Source: Antitrichia curtipendula (taxonomy: Eukaryota; Streptophyta; Bryopsida; Hypnales; Leucodontaceae). From it: 64,000 bases of DNA. Of this stretch, positions 35,131 through 45,149 are shown in pieces; position 1 is the stretch's first letter; every line of letters begins with the position of its first letter. The DNA lies in NCBI GenBank assembly GCA_951230915.1, contig OX579641.1, positions 2,480,001 to 2,544,000 on the forward strand. Reading direction: 5' to 3'. The notes under the pieces are model-generated. The model was not told where the DNA came from. It worked only from the letters and a program-made list of their open reading frames with translations, and searched no databases. A program made the position numbers and the translations under genes.

Positions 35131-38100
35131 TCAAGCCGCTAATGGTGTAGTGCTACCACGCAACTCAGTAGATGAGTCGCTAGCAGCACTGTAGAACACA
35201 CGGTATGGGGGCTCGTAGTCTGGTGATATGCCAGATTCTCGGAGCTCATCTGCAATCGCCGAGATCACATTCTTCTGAAGGGCTGGCGCTGTTTCGTGGA
35301 TTTTCACCTGTAAAAGAAACAGATCCATCGCTGCAGTGCGGTCTGACATCGGGTCATCGCCATGGAAGAGACGAAGATACAGCTCCATGAAACGCAGTAT
35401 GCAAAAGCCACACTCGTAATTCCCTTTCTGAGCAAATGTGGGCACCTCCACAGTGATGGGCTGAGCGGATAGCGACCGGCCGTGCACCAACTGCCAAGCC
35501 TTCCAGACACGGCGTATGTACTCCCGGTCCACTGAGTCGGTGTGCATGTGAGCGCTATCCAGGTGAAGCACGCTGGACTCCGTTAGAACGTACAGAGACC
35601 AGTGCATCCTGCCAACAAACGGGATTAGTATTTCCATATTGGTGGGGCACTCACTGAAGATTCGTGTTGGGACAAGATATTGCTGGCCCCACTTCAACAG
35701 TGCTTCTTCTGAAATGTCGTCCCACGTCTGTGTCATAGTGGCGTCCACGAAAGACGACGTCACAAACACGCGTCGTCGAGTCTCTGCAGGGAGGCTCCAC
35801 CACAGTCGGCGACTAAGTACGTCGACAATGTTCTGCCCAAGGTACTTCCGTGCCTTCCTCAAGTCGCGGACATGACGCGTTGGAACGGGCAGGGCCTCCT
35901 TCCCGAGGCCAAAGAAGTACAGGAATCCGCTATCACGATCACCATCACCTTTCCTGCAGTGGCACGAGGAGCCGAAACGTGATTCAGTGGGCAGTGTTTC
36001 GCAGAAACAGTGGGCACATACGGGTCGACATGAAGTGAACCGAACTCAAACAGGGATAGCGTACCTCGGAAGGGCCTCTATGAGACCGTCTACGTTGAAG
36101 AAATCATAGCAATTGGGGATGGACAGTCTAATTGTTGGGGCTGGGTCATGATCATTGCTGTGAGGCGGGGCAAAAGTAACACTTTTTCGATGAAGAACTC
36201 GCCGTGCACTATCAGGATCAAGGACTACGTGCGGAGCTGGGACTGATTGCTCTCCCTCGTTGTCCTCCTCCATCCTCTGCAACAAAGCGTCCTCCACTGC
36301 CCGGTTAGCTGCAAAATCAGCGGCAAGATTTCGAGGAGTGGCTGATGCTGCAGCGAAGCTCTCCATATGATCTGCTGGCGAAAGGAAACCAGGACTGATG
36401 GTAGCTGGCGGTGTGCTTGCGAAAGGAAGTCCCTCAATGTGCAAGTCCTGTGTAGCAATGTCCTCAACGACAATGTTGAACGGCTCTAGCGCGACTACAA
36501 TGGACTGTGTGCACTGTGGCCCCTCTTGTGCAGGCATGTCCTGTGTTTCCTGCAACGTAATCTTCATCTGGGTTTCGTGTCCCTGTGTTTCGCTGTCCTC
36601 TACGCTACGGTAGTGTGTCTGGCTCGTGTCCTCGTCCTGTGTTTCCTCCACCGTCAGCTGAAGTTGCTTTTGAGGCCCCTGTGTTTCGCTGTCTTTCTTC
36701 CCACAATACTCCGTCCACCTAGCGTCCTCGTCCTCTTGTAGCGCAGCGTCGAAGGACTGGACAGCATCCATAATGTTTTTCAGGGCGGCCTTGGTGCGCG
36801 AACCCCAACTTGGCCCACACTCATCTGCGACGTACCCCATGTCCATGTCCTCACGCGTGCGGAGCAACCTCGACCAGATCTTACCCTGGTCACACCAGTG
36901 CTCGTGCAGCGTTGTTGTCCAACATCGTGCAAAAGTTGCCGGCAAGTCACGTGCCAAGTCCTGGAGAGCACGAAGGCGTACATTTTGAACCCACCTTAGA
37001 ATCCCATCGATGATGCGGTCCTCCTTCCCCTCGGAGACCATGCTGGCGTCTTTCATCACACTCGTGTGGACCACATCCGCATCAAAGTTTTCCATGCCAG
37101 AAAATTGGAACTTTGCATCGTAGGTGAATACCGCCAGCGCCAACATGATGTCTCGCACCCGTACGCACATGTTCCGCACCACAGTCTTGTTTACCCCGAA
37201 AAGGGGACAAGAAAATTGGCGCCACCTGCCCGACACGTTGTGGACCGCAATCCGCATCACCTGCACAAAAGGTGAGGGCTTCAACCTATGAACTCTATCC
37301 TCCAAGAGGATGCGGCGGACCTCCTCAGCCTCCTCTTCTGCAGTGTGGACAGGATTGTGTCCGTTAGCGCCTGAAATTCGACATCAACTGAAAATCCTGA
37401 AGTAAATTCATTCACGGTTGGGGGTGGTCAGCAATTGACTTACCATCGTGTTGCCATGGCAAGGGTGGAAGCCTCGGAAACAGCTCCTTATTCTCCGCTA
37501 ACACTAACCACAGTGGGCACCAATCCCACACACAAGCCTCACGTATAATCTCAGTTTTCCGCCTGAATTCTAAAACAGCTGTCTCTACGAGGCGTTCTTG
37601 TCTTGCCCTCAGCTCGACCTTGGACTGGCAACACCTGTCCTCGAAGCTTGCCTGCTCTTGGACATACTGTAGGTAATTGGCCAAACGTTCAATGTCCGCC
37701 GGCACCTTGCCGTACTTCACACTATTCATCTGTGCATTGACGGCGCGGTCGACCTCGCGTGCCACGTTAGGGAAATCCTCCTCCTACATATGAAAACGCG
37801 GATCGTACCACAAGTGCTGATTAGTTACACACCAAACATCGTAGCCATCACAGATAAACACAACAGCGAAACACTGCTGCAAAACACTGTACCGAAACAC
37901 TATCGCATAACACTATTTGAAAACACCAAAATAAAATGCATTCAGAAATGTGACTGGATTGGGGATCTCACCTTAGCGTCACAGAGCCACTACATTGTAG
38001 TCTCTCGAGCAGCGACCTGAAATTCGCCAGTTGCCCATGATTGTGCGAAACATGCTTTGAACTCTTCTCTAGAAAGTCCCTCCCACGGCCAGGCCAGCAA

Positions 38101-41100
38101 CTCCGGCCTCACCCGCAGTACGTGTATCAGATCTGGAGGCTCGATCGGGGACGGTGGGATTACCTTAGGGTAGGCTGCTGCTAATTCATCTGCCTTCTTG
38201 CGCGCTGCCATTTTCACCTCCCGCTCGTCCCTCCTAAGACGCTCTGCTCGGCACCACGTCGAAGCTGCCAACTCCGGATGGTAGATCTTTGGGGTAGCTG
38301 CCCCTATCCCACATAGCCAGTACCTATGTAGCGCGTGAATCCCCTCATAGTTTCCCGTCCACGGTACAATTTGCAGGTGATTTGTCTTCTTCTTTTCAGG
38401 TACGTGGGCAGGGCTCTTCTTCGTTCCAGGTGAAATGAGATTTGTCCCCTTCAATGGGTAACTCAACCCTAAAGCGCGTTGCGCTGCCTGGGTCTTCAGC
38501 ATCTTCAGAGGTCCATTCACCGTCGGAGAAGTCTTGAAGATGGTTGGATTGTGATTCTGCACATTCTTGGCTCCTTTAGTTTGAGTTGAAGATGGCATCG
38601 TCGCCGACCTCTGCAATTGGGTGTCCTGCCCAATTCCAGGTAAAGGTGGCACCATGCGAGACTGCGCCAATTGGGGTCCGGCCCCTATTTCAGCTGAAGG
38701 TGGTCCGGCAGGAGACCCTTGCGCACCGAAGGTCTTCAACTCTGAGGATTGAATGCTCGGTTTGGAATGTGGCATCGTAAGAGACCCAAGCCTACTTCCG
38801 GGTGGCAACTCTTTGGATTGAACATCCGGAGGTGAAGGGGGCAATATAGGAGACTGCGGCCTCGGTGAATTAACCTCATCCTCCAAATGAGGATACTCTG
38901 CAATTACCCTATTCACTGTGTCGAATGCATGTCCAAGCTCCACCTCCATTGCTGCGGCCTCACTCAGTGTTGCAAAGTGGTCATCTGTTGCTGCATGCGC
39001 TTGCCTACAGATGCCCACACTAGCAATTGGAATGGCTCGTGCATTCTCTACATTTCGCGCGCCCGCATGTCGCAGCACAGGATAAGCAATTCCCATGTTA
39101 TACTCCCAAAAACCACTCTAAAGCATAACAAAGTGACTCTAAAGATCGAACCCACGAGATTCTGTGAAGTATCTAGCCTTATTAACGAACTAAGCCAAGT
39201 CAGTAGTAATATCCATCTTTTCCGGTCCTCTTTCTATGACCGGAAGTTCAAACACCTAGAAAACAAAGGACCGGATTCTTTCTATCTTCCGATTCCAGCT
39301 AGTCTTCTGATTATCGAATCCAACACAACCCAAGGATCCTATCTCTTCCGGTCCGGGTATCCGTCTAGGCCAATCCGCTCTAGACAACTCACAACCATTT
39401 CCTCTCCTATCCGGTTTGGTTTTACCTCTGTTTAGCCATCAGAGGGTTCGCCGCTTGCTTTTGAGAGTGGTAGGCCCACCACACCTTCCGTGACTTATAG
39501 TGGCTGAAGACCCACTTTCCTAATCTCTTCCTTCCTAGGCTAGTACGGATCCGGTTTGGTCCTTCACAGCAATCCAGATTGCAATCCGGTCCACTGGTCA
39601 TACAAAGACCCCCCGTACGATCCTCTCAATACTACAACGACCCTAATGTCATCTTATTCCGTGCGAAGCTAAGGCGGTTACAAGTGTACCCGTCCGTTCC
39701 AACGTCAACTAGAATTCTTCCGTTTACTGCTAAGATGGCGAGACCTCACAAGAGATCGAACACTCAACCGGATTTCTCACCCAGGAGTTCTAGCGCGACT
39801 AAGGAATCCCTCCCTATCCGCCTAGCCTAACAACGGCTTTCTCACCCGGAATCTCAAACTCTAGAAGCGCTGAGGCACTGAAGTTCACTCCCAACTCTAT
39901 TCTATCCGCTCACATGCACTTAGAACCAAGAAAAACACCAAGGGGAGAAATCCCAACGCATCCGCTCGTGCTTTCCGAACTCCCTCACGCACAACTCTGC
40001 CAAAACATGGGAGAACGTACAACAAGAAAGTACAAAGAGAGAACACAAAGAAAAATGTAGAAGGAAAGACTCCCAGTCCTCAGCACAAGGACTGAATTAT
40101 ATACACTTTGAGAACTTCCAAAAATAACAAAAGGCAAAAAGAGCCGTTAAAAGTCAACCTAAATCCGGATCCTAACTTCCGGTCCTCCTAACACTACCGG
40201 ATCGGGTTACTGATCCGGATCCGTTCCTATCCTATCCTTCCTAACTTATTCTACATCGCTATCCCGCGCCCCAACGAAGGACTCTTGGGCTCCGCCTCCA
40301 ATTGCTCGAAGACTTCTTCCAAGTTCCTATTCCGCTCTCCGGCCATCGGATTTGGCATGTCAGAACCGGGAGAGTCTTCGATGTTGATCGGCGCGGTCTG
40401 GGAAGGCTGACTCGGCTTTGACTGCGGAGTCTGGTCCTTTCCTTCCCTTGGGTCTGGCACTTCCGGAAACAATTCCGGCATGGAGATGTCCGATAGGTGG
40501 ACCCTCATCGATCCGGTCAGCTTCTGTGTACACTCCTCCATCCGGTCCGCCGCTCCTCGTGCTAAGACCAAATTCTTCTCCACCTGCTTGGTGAAGTCAG
40601 TCAGGATCCGGACTATCCGGGTACCGGATAGTTTCTTCTCCTCTAAGACCTTCTCATCGAAGAGTCTGGCCCTGACTGCCACGCTTCCGGTCTCACCGAA
40701 AGTCGCCTTCACCGATCCCGCCACCTTTTGCGTCTCGTCCGCCATTATCCGGGTGGCGGCCATATCTTCCTTGAAGGTGGCCACTTCCGCCTTCAACATG
40801 TCGACCTCCTCTTGAAGTCGACGGATCTCTGCTTCCTGCTTCCGGATCTCGACCGGATTGGTGATGCACTCCGCTACCTTCCCCGGCAACTTGCTATCCG
40901 GTGTTGCCTGCACCAACTCTCCGATCTGATTTAGGGCGATTCTCTTCGCCTCCCAGTCCAGGCGGATGTCGACGAGGATCTTTATCAATTTTTCGAACGG
41001 GTCGACCGGTCCCTTCTTCGAACAGCCTGCCTTCTCCCTTTCCGGTGTCTTCTCCTTTCCGGTTTTATCACCGAGTGGAGATCCTCTTCCGGTCGGAGAC

Positions 41101-44100
41101 GTCGTCTTGTGCCGCTTGGGCTGCCTCTCCGCCTCTTCTTCATCTTCTTCTTCTTCTTCGGTCTCGGATCCGGTTTCCTCTTCCTCCTCGTCCGTTTCCG
41201 ATTCTCCGTATTTCAGGAGATTTTCCTGGGCCTTCCACTCCTTCTCTTCCGAGTCTAAAAGGAGCTGGTGTTGCTCATAGAGGTGGAAGAGGTAGGGACA
41301 CACGGGTGTCGGCCTACTCCTTCCGACCCTCGTCGCCAACTGGGCCACCAGATCGAACATGATCCGGGCCCAGTCCGCTTTCCGGTCACCGCTCAGGGCA
41401 CCGAAAATAGTGTTGCCGAGGGTGATGGTCACCCTTGTCGGCTTCTCCGGATGCAGGATCGGAATGAGAAACTGCAACAGTTTCCGGTGCCGGTCGTCGA
41501 TGCAGTCTTCCACCGCGTATCCGTCCTTGGGGTTGACCGCTCCTCGGAACTTGCCCCGGACGTACTCGTCCTTCCGGTTTGCCATCCCGTGGCCTCCTGC
41601 CCGGAACTTATAAACCTCCCTCCAGATCTCTTCCGTCCATTGATGTAGAACACAGCGAATCGTGTTGTCGAGCTGGTTCGTCCACTTCCCCTGGATCTCC
41701 TTCACCATCCGCTCGTCCTTGAAACCCCAAGGTTTGTCGAGCAAACCCTGGCACCCCATCCGGTTGAGATCCAACCGGAGCATCTCCATCTCCTCCTCTG
41801 TCGAAGGGAGAACCGGAACGACCTTCCGGAGTTTGACCGGAGCCGACGACGTAGATGGGCCTGGTCTGTTCCGCCTAAGCTGCGGCATGGACACAGACTA
41901 GATCTAAGACAGTCCTTTCCGATTCTACCTCACACAGTCCTAGCCGCACGTCCCGTTCTCACGTTCTCTCTCCGATCTCAACCGGAATCCTGCACAGCGA
42001 TCGGTACGCAACCGGAAAACCTACCCTGCAACACACCTCTAACACTCGCACACTCACGCACACACGCGAACACTCACACAGCGCCGAAACACGAGGAGCG
42101 CGACAAAACACTCTCACCAAACGGAGTTTGGAAAAAGGAGTGCGACTGAGGAGGTGTTGGCCTTTTATAGTCTCTCCTGACCTAAAAAATCGTCATGATG
42201 ACGTTTACCGGTCCGGTCCCACCAATCCGGTCTAACCCTAATCCGGTTCTATACCCCCAATCCGGTCCACTGCTACTTCCGGACAAGGATCCGATTCCAA
42301 TCCGGTTCCTGGGTGTCACCACTAGGATTGGATTAGTTCGAACTACTCCACTATTTCAATGTTTTTCCTAATTTTCCGTCCTCTGCTGTTTCTAGACAAA
42401 ACCTACATACTAATCGATAGTTTCCATTCCGTTTTCTAGATAAACAACTGAAAACCAAAAATTCGGACTGCGACACCGCACCATGAAGCAGATCCTGAAG
42501 TGGAGTGGAATCGCCACTATCGTCTGAAAAAACCACCGTCCCTCGACGGTAGGCTGATGGGCGTGCTTCCTCCGTCGTTTGTTTTCGAGGGCCCTCCTGC
42601 GGACTTCCAGGTTCTACGTCGACGGCGGACCTCAATTTACGCTTGGCCACGGGTCCTGTAGGTGGAGCGACTGTGGCACTTCCGGGTCCTGCAGCTTTTG
42701 CGGCCGTTGCAGGCACTATTCCATGCGCTCCCCAGATAGGATCAGCAGGTACACCATTCTTGTCCATGCCAGACTTCATTCGCGTCAAGATCTGATGTAC
42801 AGACCCTTTCTCTTGTTCTTGCGTTACCACTTGTGCCTTTGGATCCTCCGGAACCTCACGCACTTCACGCGAGACAATGGCCTTCAGTGTTTCGGCAACC
42901 GGCGGCCGCTTCCTCGAACCTTTCTTCACGGGTTGGAAGTCCCTAGTACTATTTCCACTCTCCACACTGGAGTGGCTTATTTTCTTCGATGTGTCGCCTG
43001 GAGGGTGGTCACTGAACCTCACCTTCTTCGCATTCTTCCCTACTGCCGACCTGAGGTACGAGTCCCATCCCTCCGCCTGCTCGACAGTGTTCTGCGGCGT
43101 CGTTTCTCCATCCACCACTTGAGATTGCCTTCCCCCCTTTGCACGGCTATCCTCACCCTCTGTCTGCACAGCAGGTTTCTCAGTCACCGCTGGTACGTCA
43201 TTGTCTTCATCATCCGATGTCAATACAATTGGTGTCTTCGTCCGCGTGTTAGTTCCCTTTGCCCGAATGACAGGTCCTTCCACATCCAACTCCTTACCTG
43301 CGCGGATCCCTTCAGACACCTTCCCCTGCCCAATTCCCTGGTCAGGATACGGTAGCAATCGGAGCGGGTTACCCATGGCGTCCTTCTTCGCAGGACATTG
43401 TGAATTCCATCTGTGAGAATTCAAACGCATTTTGTTTGCAAAGGTATTAAACCCACAGTGTATGCACTTGAAAAACTTCCGTGTTGGGGGTTACTTGGTT
43501 TTGAGATCCATGTGTGTGCCTTCGTGGCGCACTCCTCCAAAAGCTTGGCAAACTCCTTTTTTGTGCCATAGTTCACGTTGTAGGAGTACTTGTCGATGGT
43601 GACCTCTTGGAAAAAAAACTGCGCCCCCGGTTGGACCAAGACGACCATCGTTCAGAGAGTCCCATGATTCATTGACAGGGTACTTCCTAAACACATAAAA
43701 CAAAAGAGAAGGGTGGCAGATAAGTACCTGTGCATCCCCCTGCGACTCATCCCCAGCTGGCTGAGGACCTTCCTCTTGAGATCCCTCGGGAGGCTCCACC
43801 ACAGGTTTCCGCTTGCCCATGTCAGAGCACCCTACGTTGAGCCCAACTCCGACCTCCTGGAAGCAATTTCGGTAGCCGATTAACTCTCCCCAACGAAACA
43901 CTGGGCGGTAGTAAAAATATTGATCTGTGTACGAGTCTCTGCTGGAAAAAGAGAACAATTGAATGCAATGTCAGTCACTGAATGAAGAAGGCAATATATA
44001 TTGACTCCATATTCCGCTTCCGGCATGTACAACACTACGTTGTTCTAAATTACAGATACAAGAGTACAAGTCAATCTAGTTTCCACGGAAGTTCTTTCAA

Positions 44101-44520
44101 AATCCTGTCTCCACAGCATCCGCGATTGAACTGCAATTTCCCTCACCTTGCGTGTGACCCCATGGGAGCCGGTTCCCTTACCACAGGATGCATATGGGTC
44201 CTATGAATTCATTGTGAGCCTCTATTAAAATGACAATTCCCTGCAAGAACGTGCTTTCCCACAGCGATTCTGCCCCGGAAAAATCCCTGAACCTCAAGCC
44301 TGCATTTGACACAGCTCACTAAAACCTAAGGAAACATACAGCACAATTCCAGCATGCCCTCCAGCCGACCCTAAACTGCTGCTGAAATTTCAAAAAGTGC
44401 AAAACAGGGAAGATTGAAGCACGAACCTGGAGACAATGCAAATGAGAAGTGGCTCCTCATGGAAGGCGCCGTTCTGCACTTGAGCACGCTTCCAAAGACG
44501 TTGAAGCCGAGCGCAGCAGT
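35131..44520 (-). CDS. Ulp1-like (C48) cysteine protease gene of the MULE, six exons inferred
   Basis: Minus-strand exons inferred from GT-AG sites and frame: about 44520-44427 (QRLWKRAQVQNGAFHEEPLL), 43941-about 42480, 39117-38017, 37783-37444, 37337-36065 and 35953-35131. The intron borders at 36064/35954, 37443/37338 and 38016/37784 join frames cleanly (ALPR+KGDGD, QHD+EEEEA, GEFQ+EEDFP). The last exon is a Ulp1-type protease domain: His in GRMHWSLYVL, Asp in VLHLDSAHMH and Cys in NYECGFCILRFM, in the expected order. Upstream parts are long, polar and proline-rich; a C2HC zinc finger lies at 43395-43466. Such domains occur in plant MULEs; they resemble SUMO proteases but the role in transposition is unknown. 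Exon 2 appears to carry two compensating frameshifts (near 43627 and 43470). The first exon start and the exon 2 donor are uncertain. Confidence 0.75.
36540..36700 (-). repeat. Internal TQ-rich repeat in the Ulp1-like gene
   Basis: Within exon 5 two copies of a block encode DSETQG, a glutamine-rich linker, then L(T/Q)-ETQD, separated by an acidic spacer. The DNA copies share CCTGTGTTTC and TGTTTCGCTGTC words. This points to a recent in-frame duplication in a low-complexity region. Confidence 0.65.
40251..41888 (-). CDS. Gag-like / plant Transposase_32-type protein
   Basis: The ATG at 41888 is preferred over the GTG two codons earlier; the product is about 545 aa. The first half contains GCQGLLDKPWGFKDERMV, WTEEIWREVYKF, DGYAVEDCIDDRHRKLLQFL, PEKPTRVTITLGNTIFGALS and CPYLFHLYEQHQLL, an arrangement known from gag-like proteins of plant retroelements annotated as putative plant transposon protein. 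The middle is an acidic low-complexity stretch (TDEEEEETGSETEEEEEDEE) then a basic patch RQPKRHK, perhaps a nuclear signal. The second half is predicted coiled coil (EIRRLQEEVDMLKAEVATFK). The frame is intact, unlike most element genes here. It shares strand with the surrounding Ulp1-like gene. Function is probably particle or nucleic-acid binding; that is inference. Confidence 0.72.
   Translation of the reverse strand: MPQLRRNRPGPSTSSAPVKLRKVVPVLPSTEEEMEMLRLDLNRMGCQGLLDKPWGFKDERMVKEIQGKWTNQLDNTIRCVLHQWTEEIWREVYKFRAGGHGMANRKDEYVRGKFRGAVNPKDGYAVEDCIDDRHRKLLQFLIPILHPEKPTRVTITLGNTIFGALSGDRKADWARIMFDLVAQLATRVGRSRPTPVCPYLFHLYEQHQLLLDSEEKEWKAQENLLKYGESETDEEEEETGSETEEEEEDEEEAERQPKRHKTTSPTGRGSPLGDKTGKEKTPEREKAGCSKKGPVDPFEKLIKILVDIRLDWEAKRIALNQIGELVQATPDSKLPGKVAECITNPVEIRKQEAEIRRLQEEVDMLKAEVATFKEDMAATRIMADETQKVAGSVKATFGETGSVAVRARLFDEKVLEEKKLSGTRIVRILTDFTKQVEKNLVLARGAADRMEECTQKLTGSMRVHLSDISMPELFPEVPDPREGKDQTPQSKPSQPSQTAPINIEDSPGSDMPNPMAGERNRNLEEVFEQLEAEPKSPSLGRGIAM
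42162..42169 (-). promoter_or_regulatory. TATA box of the nested element
   Basis: On the minus strand TATAAAAGG lies about 275 bp upstream of the ATG at 41888, preceded by a GC-rich segment with five ATCCGG-type words and followed by a GT-rich leader. This suggests the nested element has its own promoter. Confidence 0.55.
42217..42318. repeat. ATCCGGT motif cluster upstream of the nested ORF
   Basis: Five to six copies of (A)ATCCGGT or its variants TTCCGG and ATCCGA occur in about 100 bp, immediately upstream of the TATA box on the minus strand. The same word is scattered through the rest of the insertion. Confidence 0.65.
43395..43466 (-). other. C2HC zinc finger in the Ulp1-like gene
   Basis: Read on the minus strand the frame gives FKCIHCGFNTFANKM and then RLNSHRWNSQC: two cysteines two residues apart, then 13 residues to His and five more to Cys. 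This fits a C2H2/C2HC finger. It sits directly after the region where the frame must shift back by one, which supports that correction. Confidence 0.6.
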
Positions 44521-45149
44521 CTCAAATCTGCTCTTTGTCCTTAATCATGCATGGCCGTAAACCCTAAGCTGGGCACTAGCCCGTCTTCTCACTCTGAAAT
44601 CGCACTCGAGTACTCCTGAAATTGCGATTTTCAAAATCTCTGTGACGGCGCACCAACTCTCGATCGCTCCTTTCCCAATTGCGGCCCTTGCCGCAACTGC
44701 TAGACAGTGATTGAGAGCCTGTGAAGGAAAGGTAGGGCCGAAACACTGCCTCCGGTGGAAGGTGGACTTCGCAGGCAAGAATCAGCGTACAACGAGGACA
44801 GTACGGACAGAGTCGGCGGACTTCGTGCCCGAGCCCCGCCCGAAGCCAGTTTTCCAAACCCAAACCTTGACACGAACCAATTGTAGGGGCACTCATCCCC
44901 ATGTTCGCGTGGTTCTAAAAGAACATGTGTTTCATTCCCCTTTTTCCAAACTACTAATTAGTTATTAGTTCGTAAATCCTTTAGACGTTCTCGTTGTATT
45001 TGTTTTCTTGAATCATCTGCCTTCCACACTTTCTTGAATCGTAAGTAACAGGTATTCATTTTCAAATGCTCCTAAGCATTTCACTTCATGTATTCTTACA
45101 AAAAACTTCATTCATTATGTGTTTACGGCTTAGCAAGAAGCCAAAAATA
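44521..45149. other. 5' flank of the Ulp1-like gene and junction to satellite
   Basis: GC-rich to about 44880, then AT-rich up to the first recognisable satellite sequence. The frames on both strands here have no conserved motif. The right terminus of the MULE should fall in this interval but I could not match it to a left terminus. Confidence 0.5.

Larger units (their letters stand above)
39118..42479 (-). mobile_element. CCGG-rich retroelement-like insertion in an intron
   Basis: Between exon 2 and exon 3 of the Ulp1-like gene lies about 3.3 kb with different base composition and word use: CCGGAT, ACCGG and TCCGGT occur dozens of times in both coding and noncoding parts. It carries one long minus-strand ORF (40251-41888), a TATA box upstream and an AT-richer 3' region near 40.1 kb with a possible second TATA. 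No reverse transcriptase, integrase or matching LTR pair was seen, so it looks like a nonautonomous gag-only element. Exact ends were not determined; left-side sequence close to 39096-39117 may be host exon. Confidence 0.55.

Noticed and set aside
39097..42332. TGTTATACTCCC at left and GGGTGTCACCA at right as LTR-type ends of the nested element
   Set aside because: The left sequence appears to be coding (an exon running to 39117), the flanks show no target duplication, and no LTR pair aligns.
43687..43727. GT-AG intron between GATGCACAG and GAAGTACCC in the Ulp1-like gene
   Set aside because: It would be 41 bp, too short for a plant intron, and splicing would create an immediate stop.
28869..44950. 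Possible MULE terminal inverted repeat, GTTCCACCGCGGTGTTCAC at left versus GAACCACGCGAACATGG at right
   Set aside because: Only scattered matches align and no 8-9 bp target duplication could be paired, so I did not set element ends.
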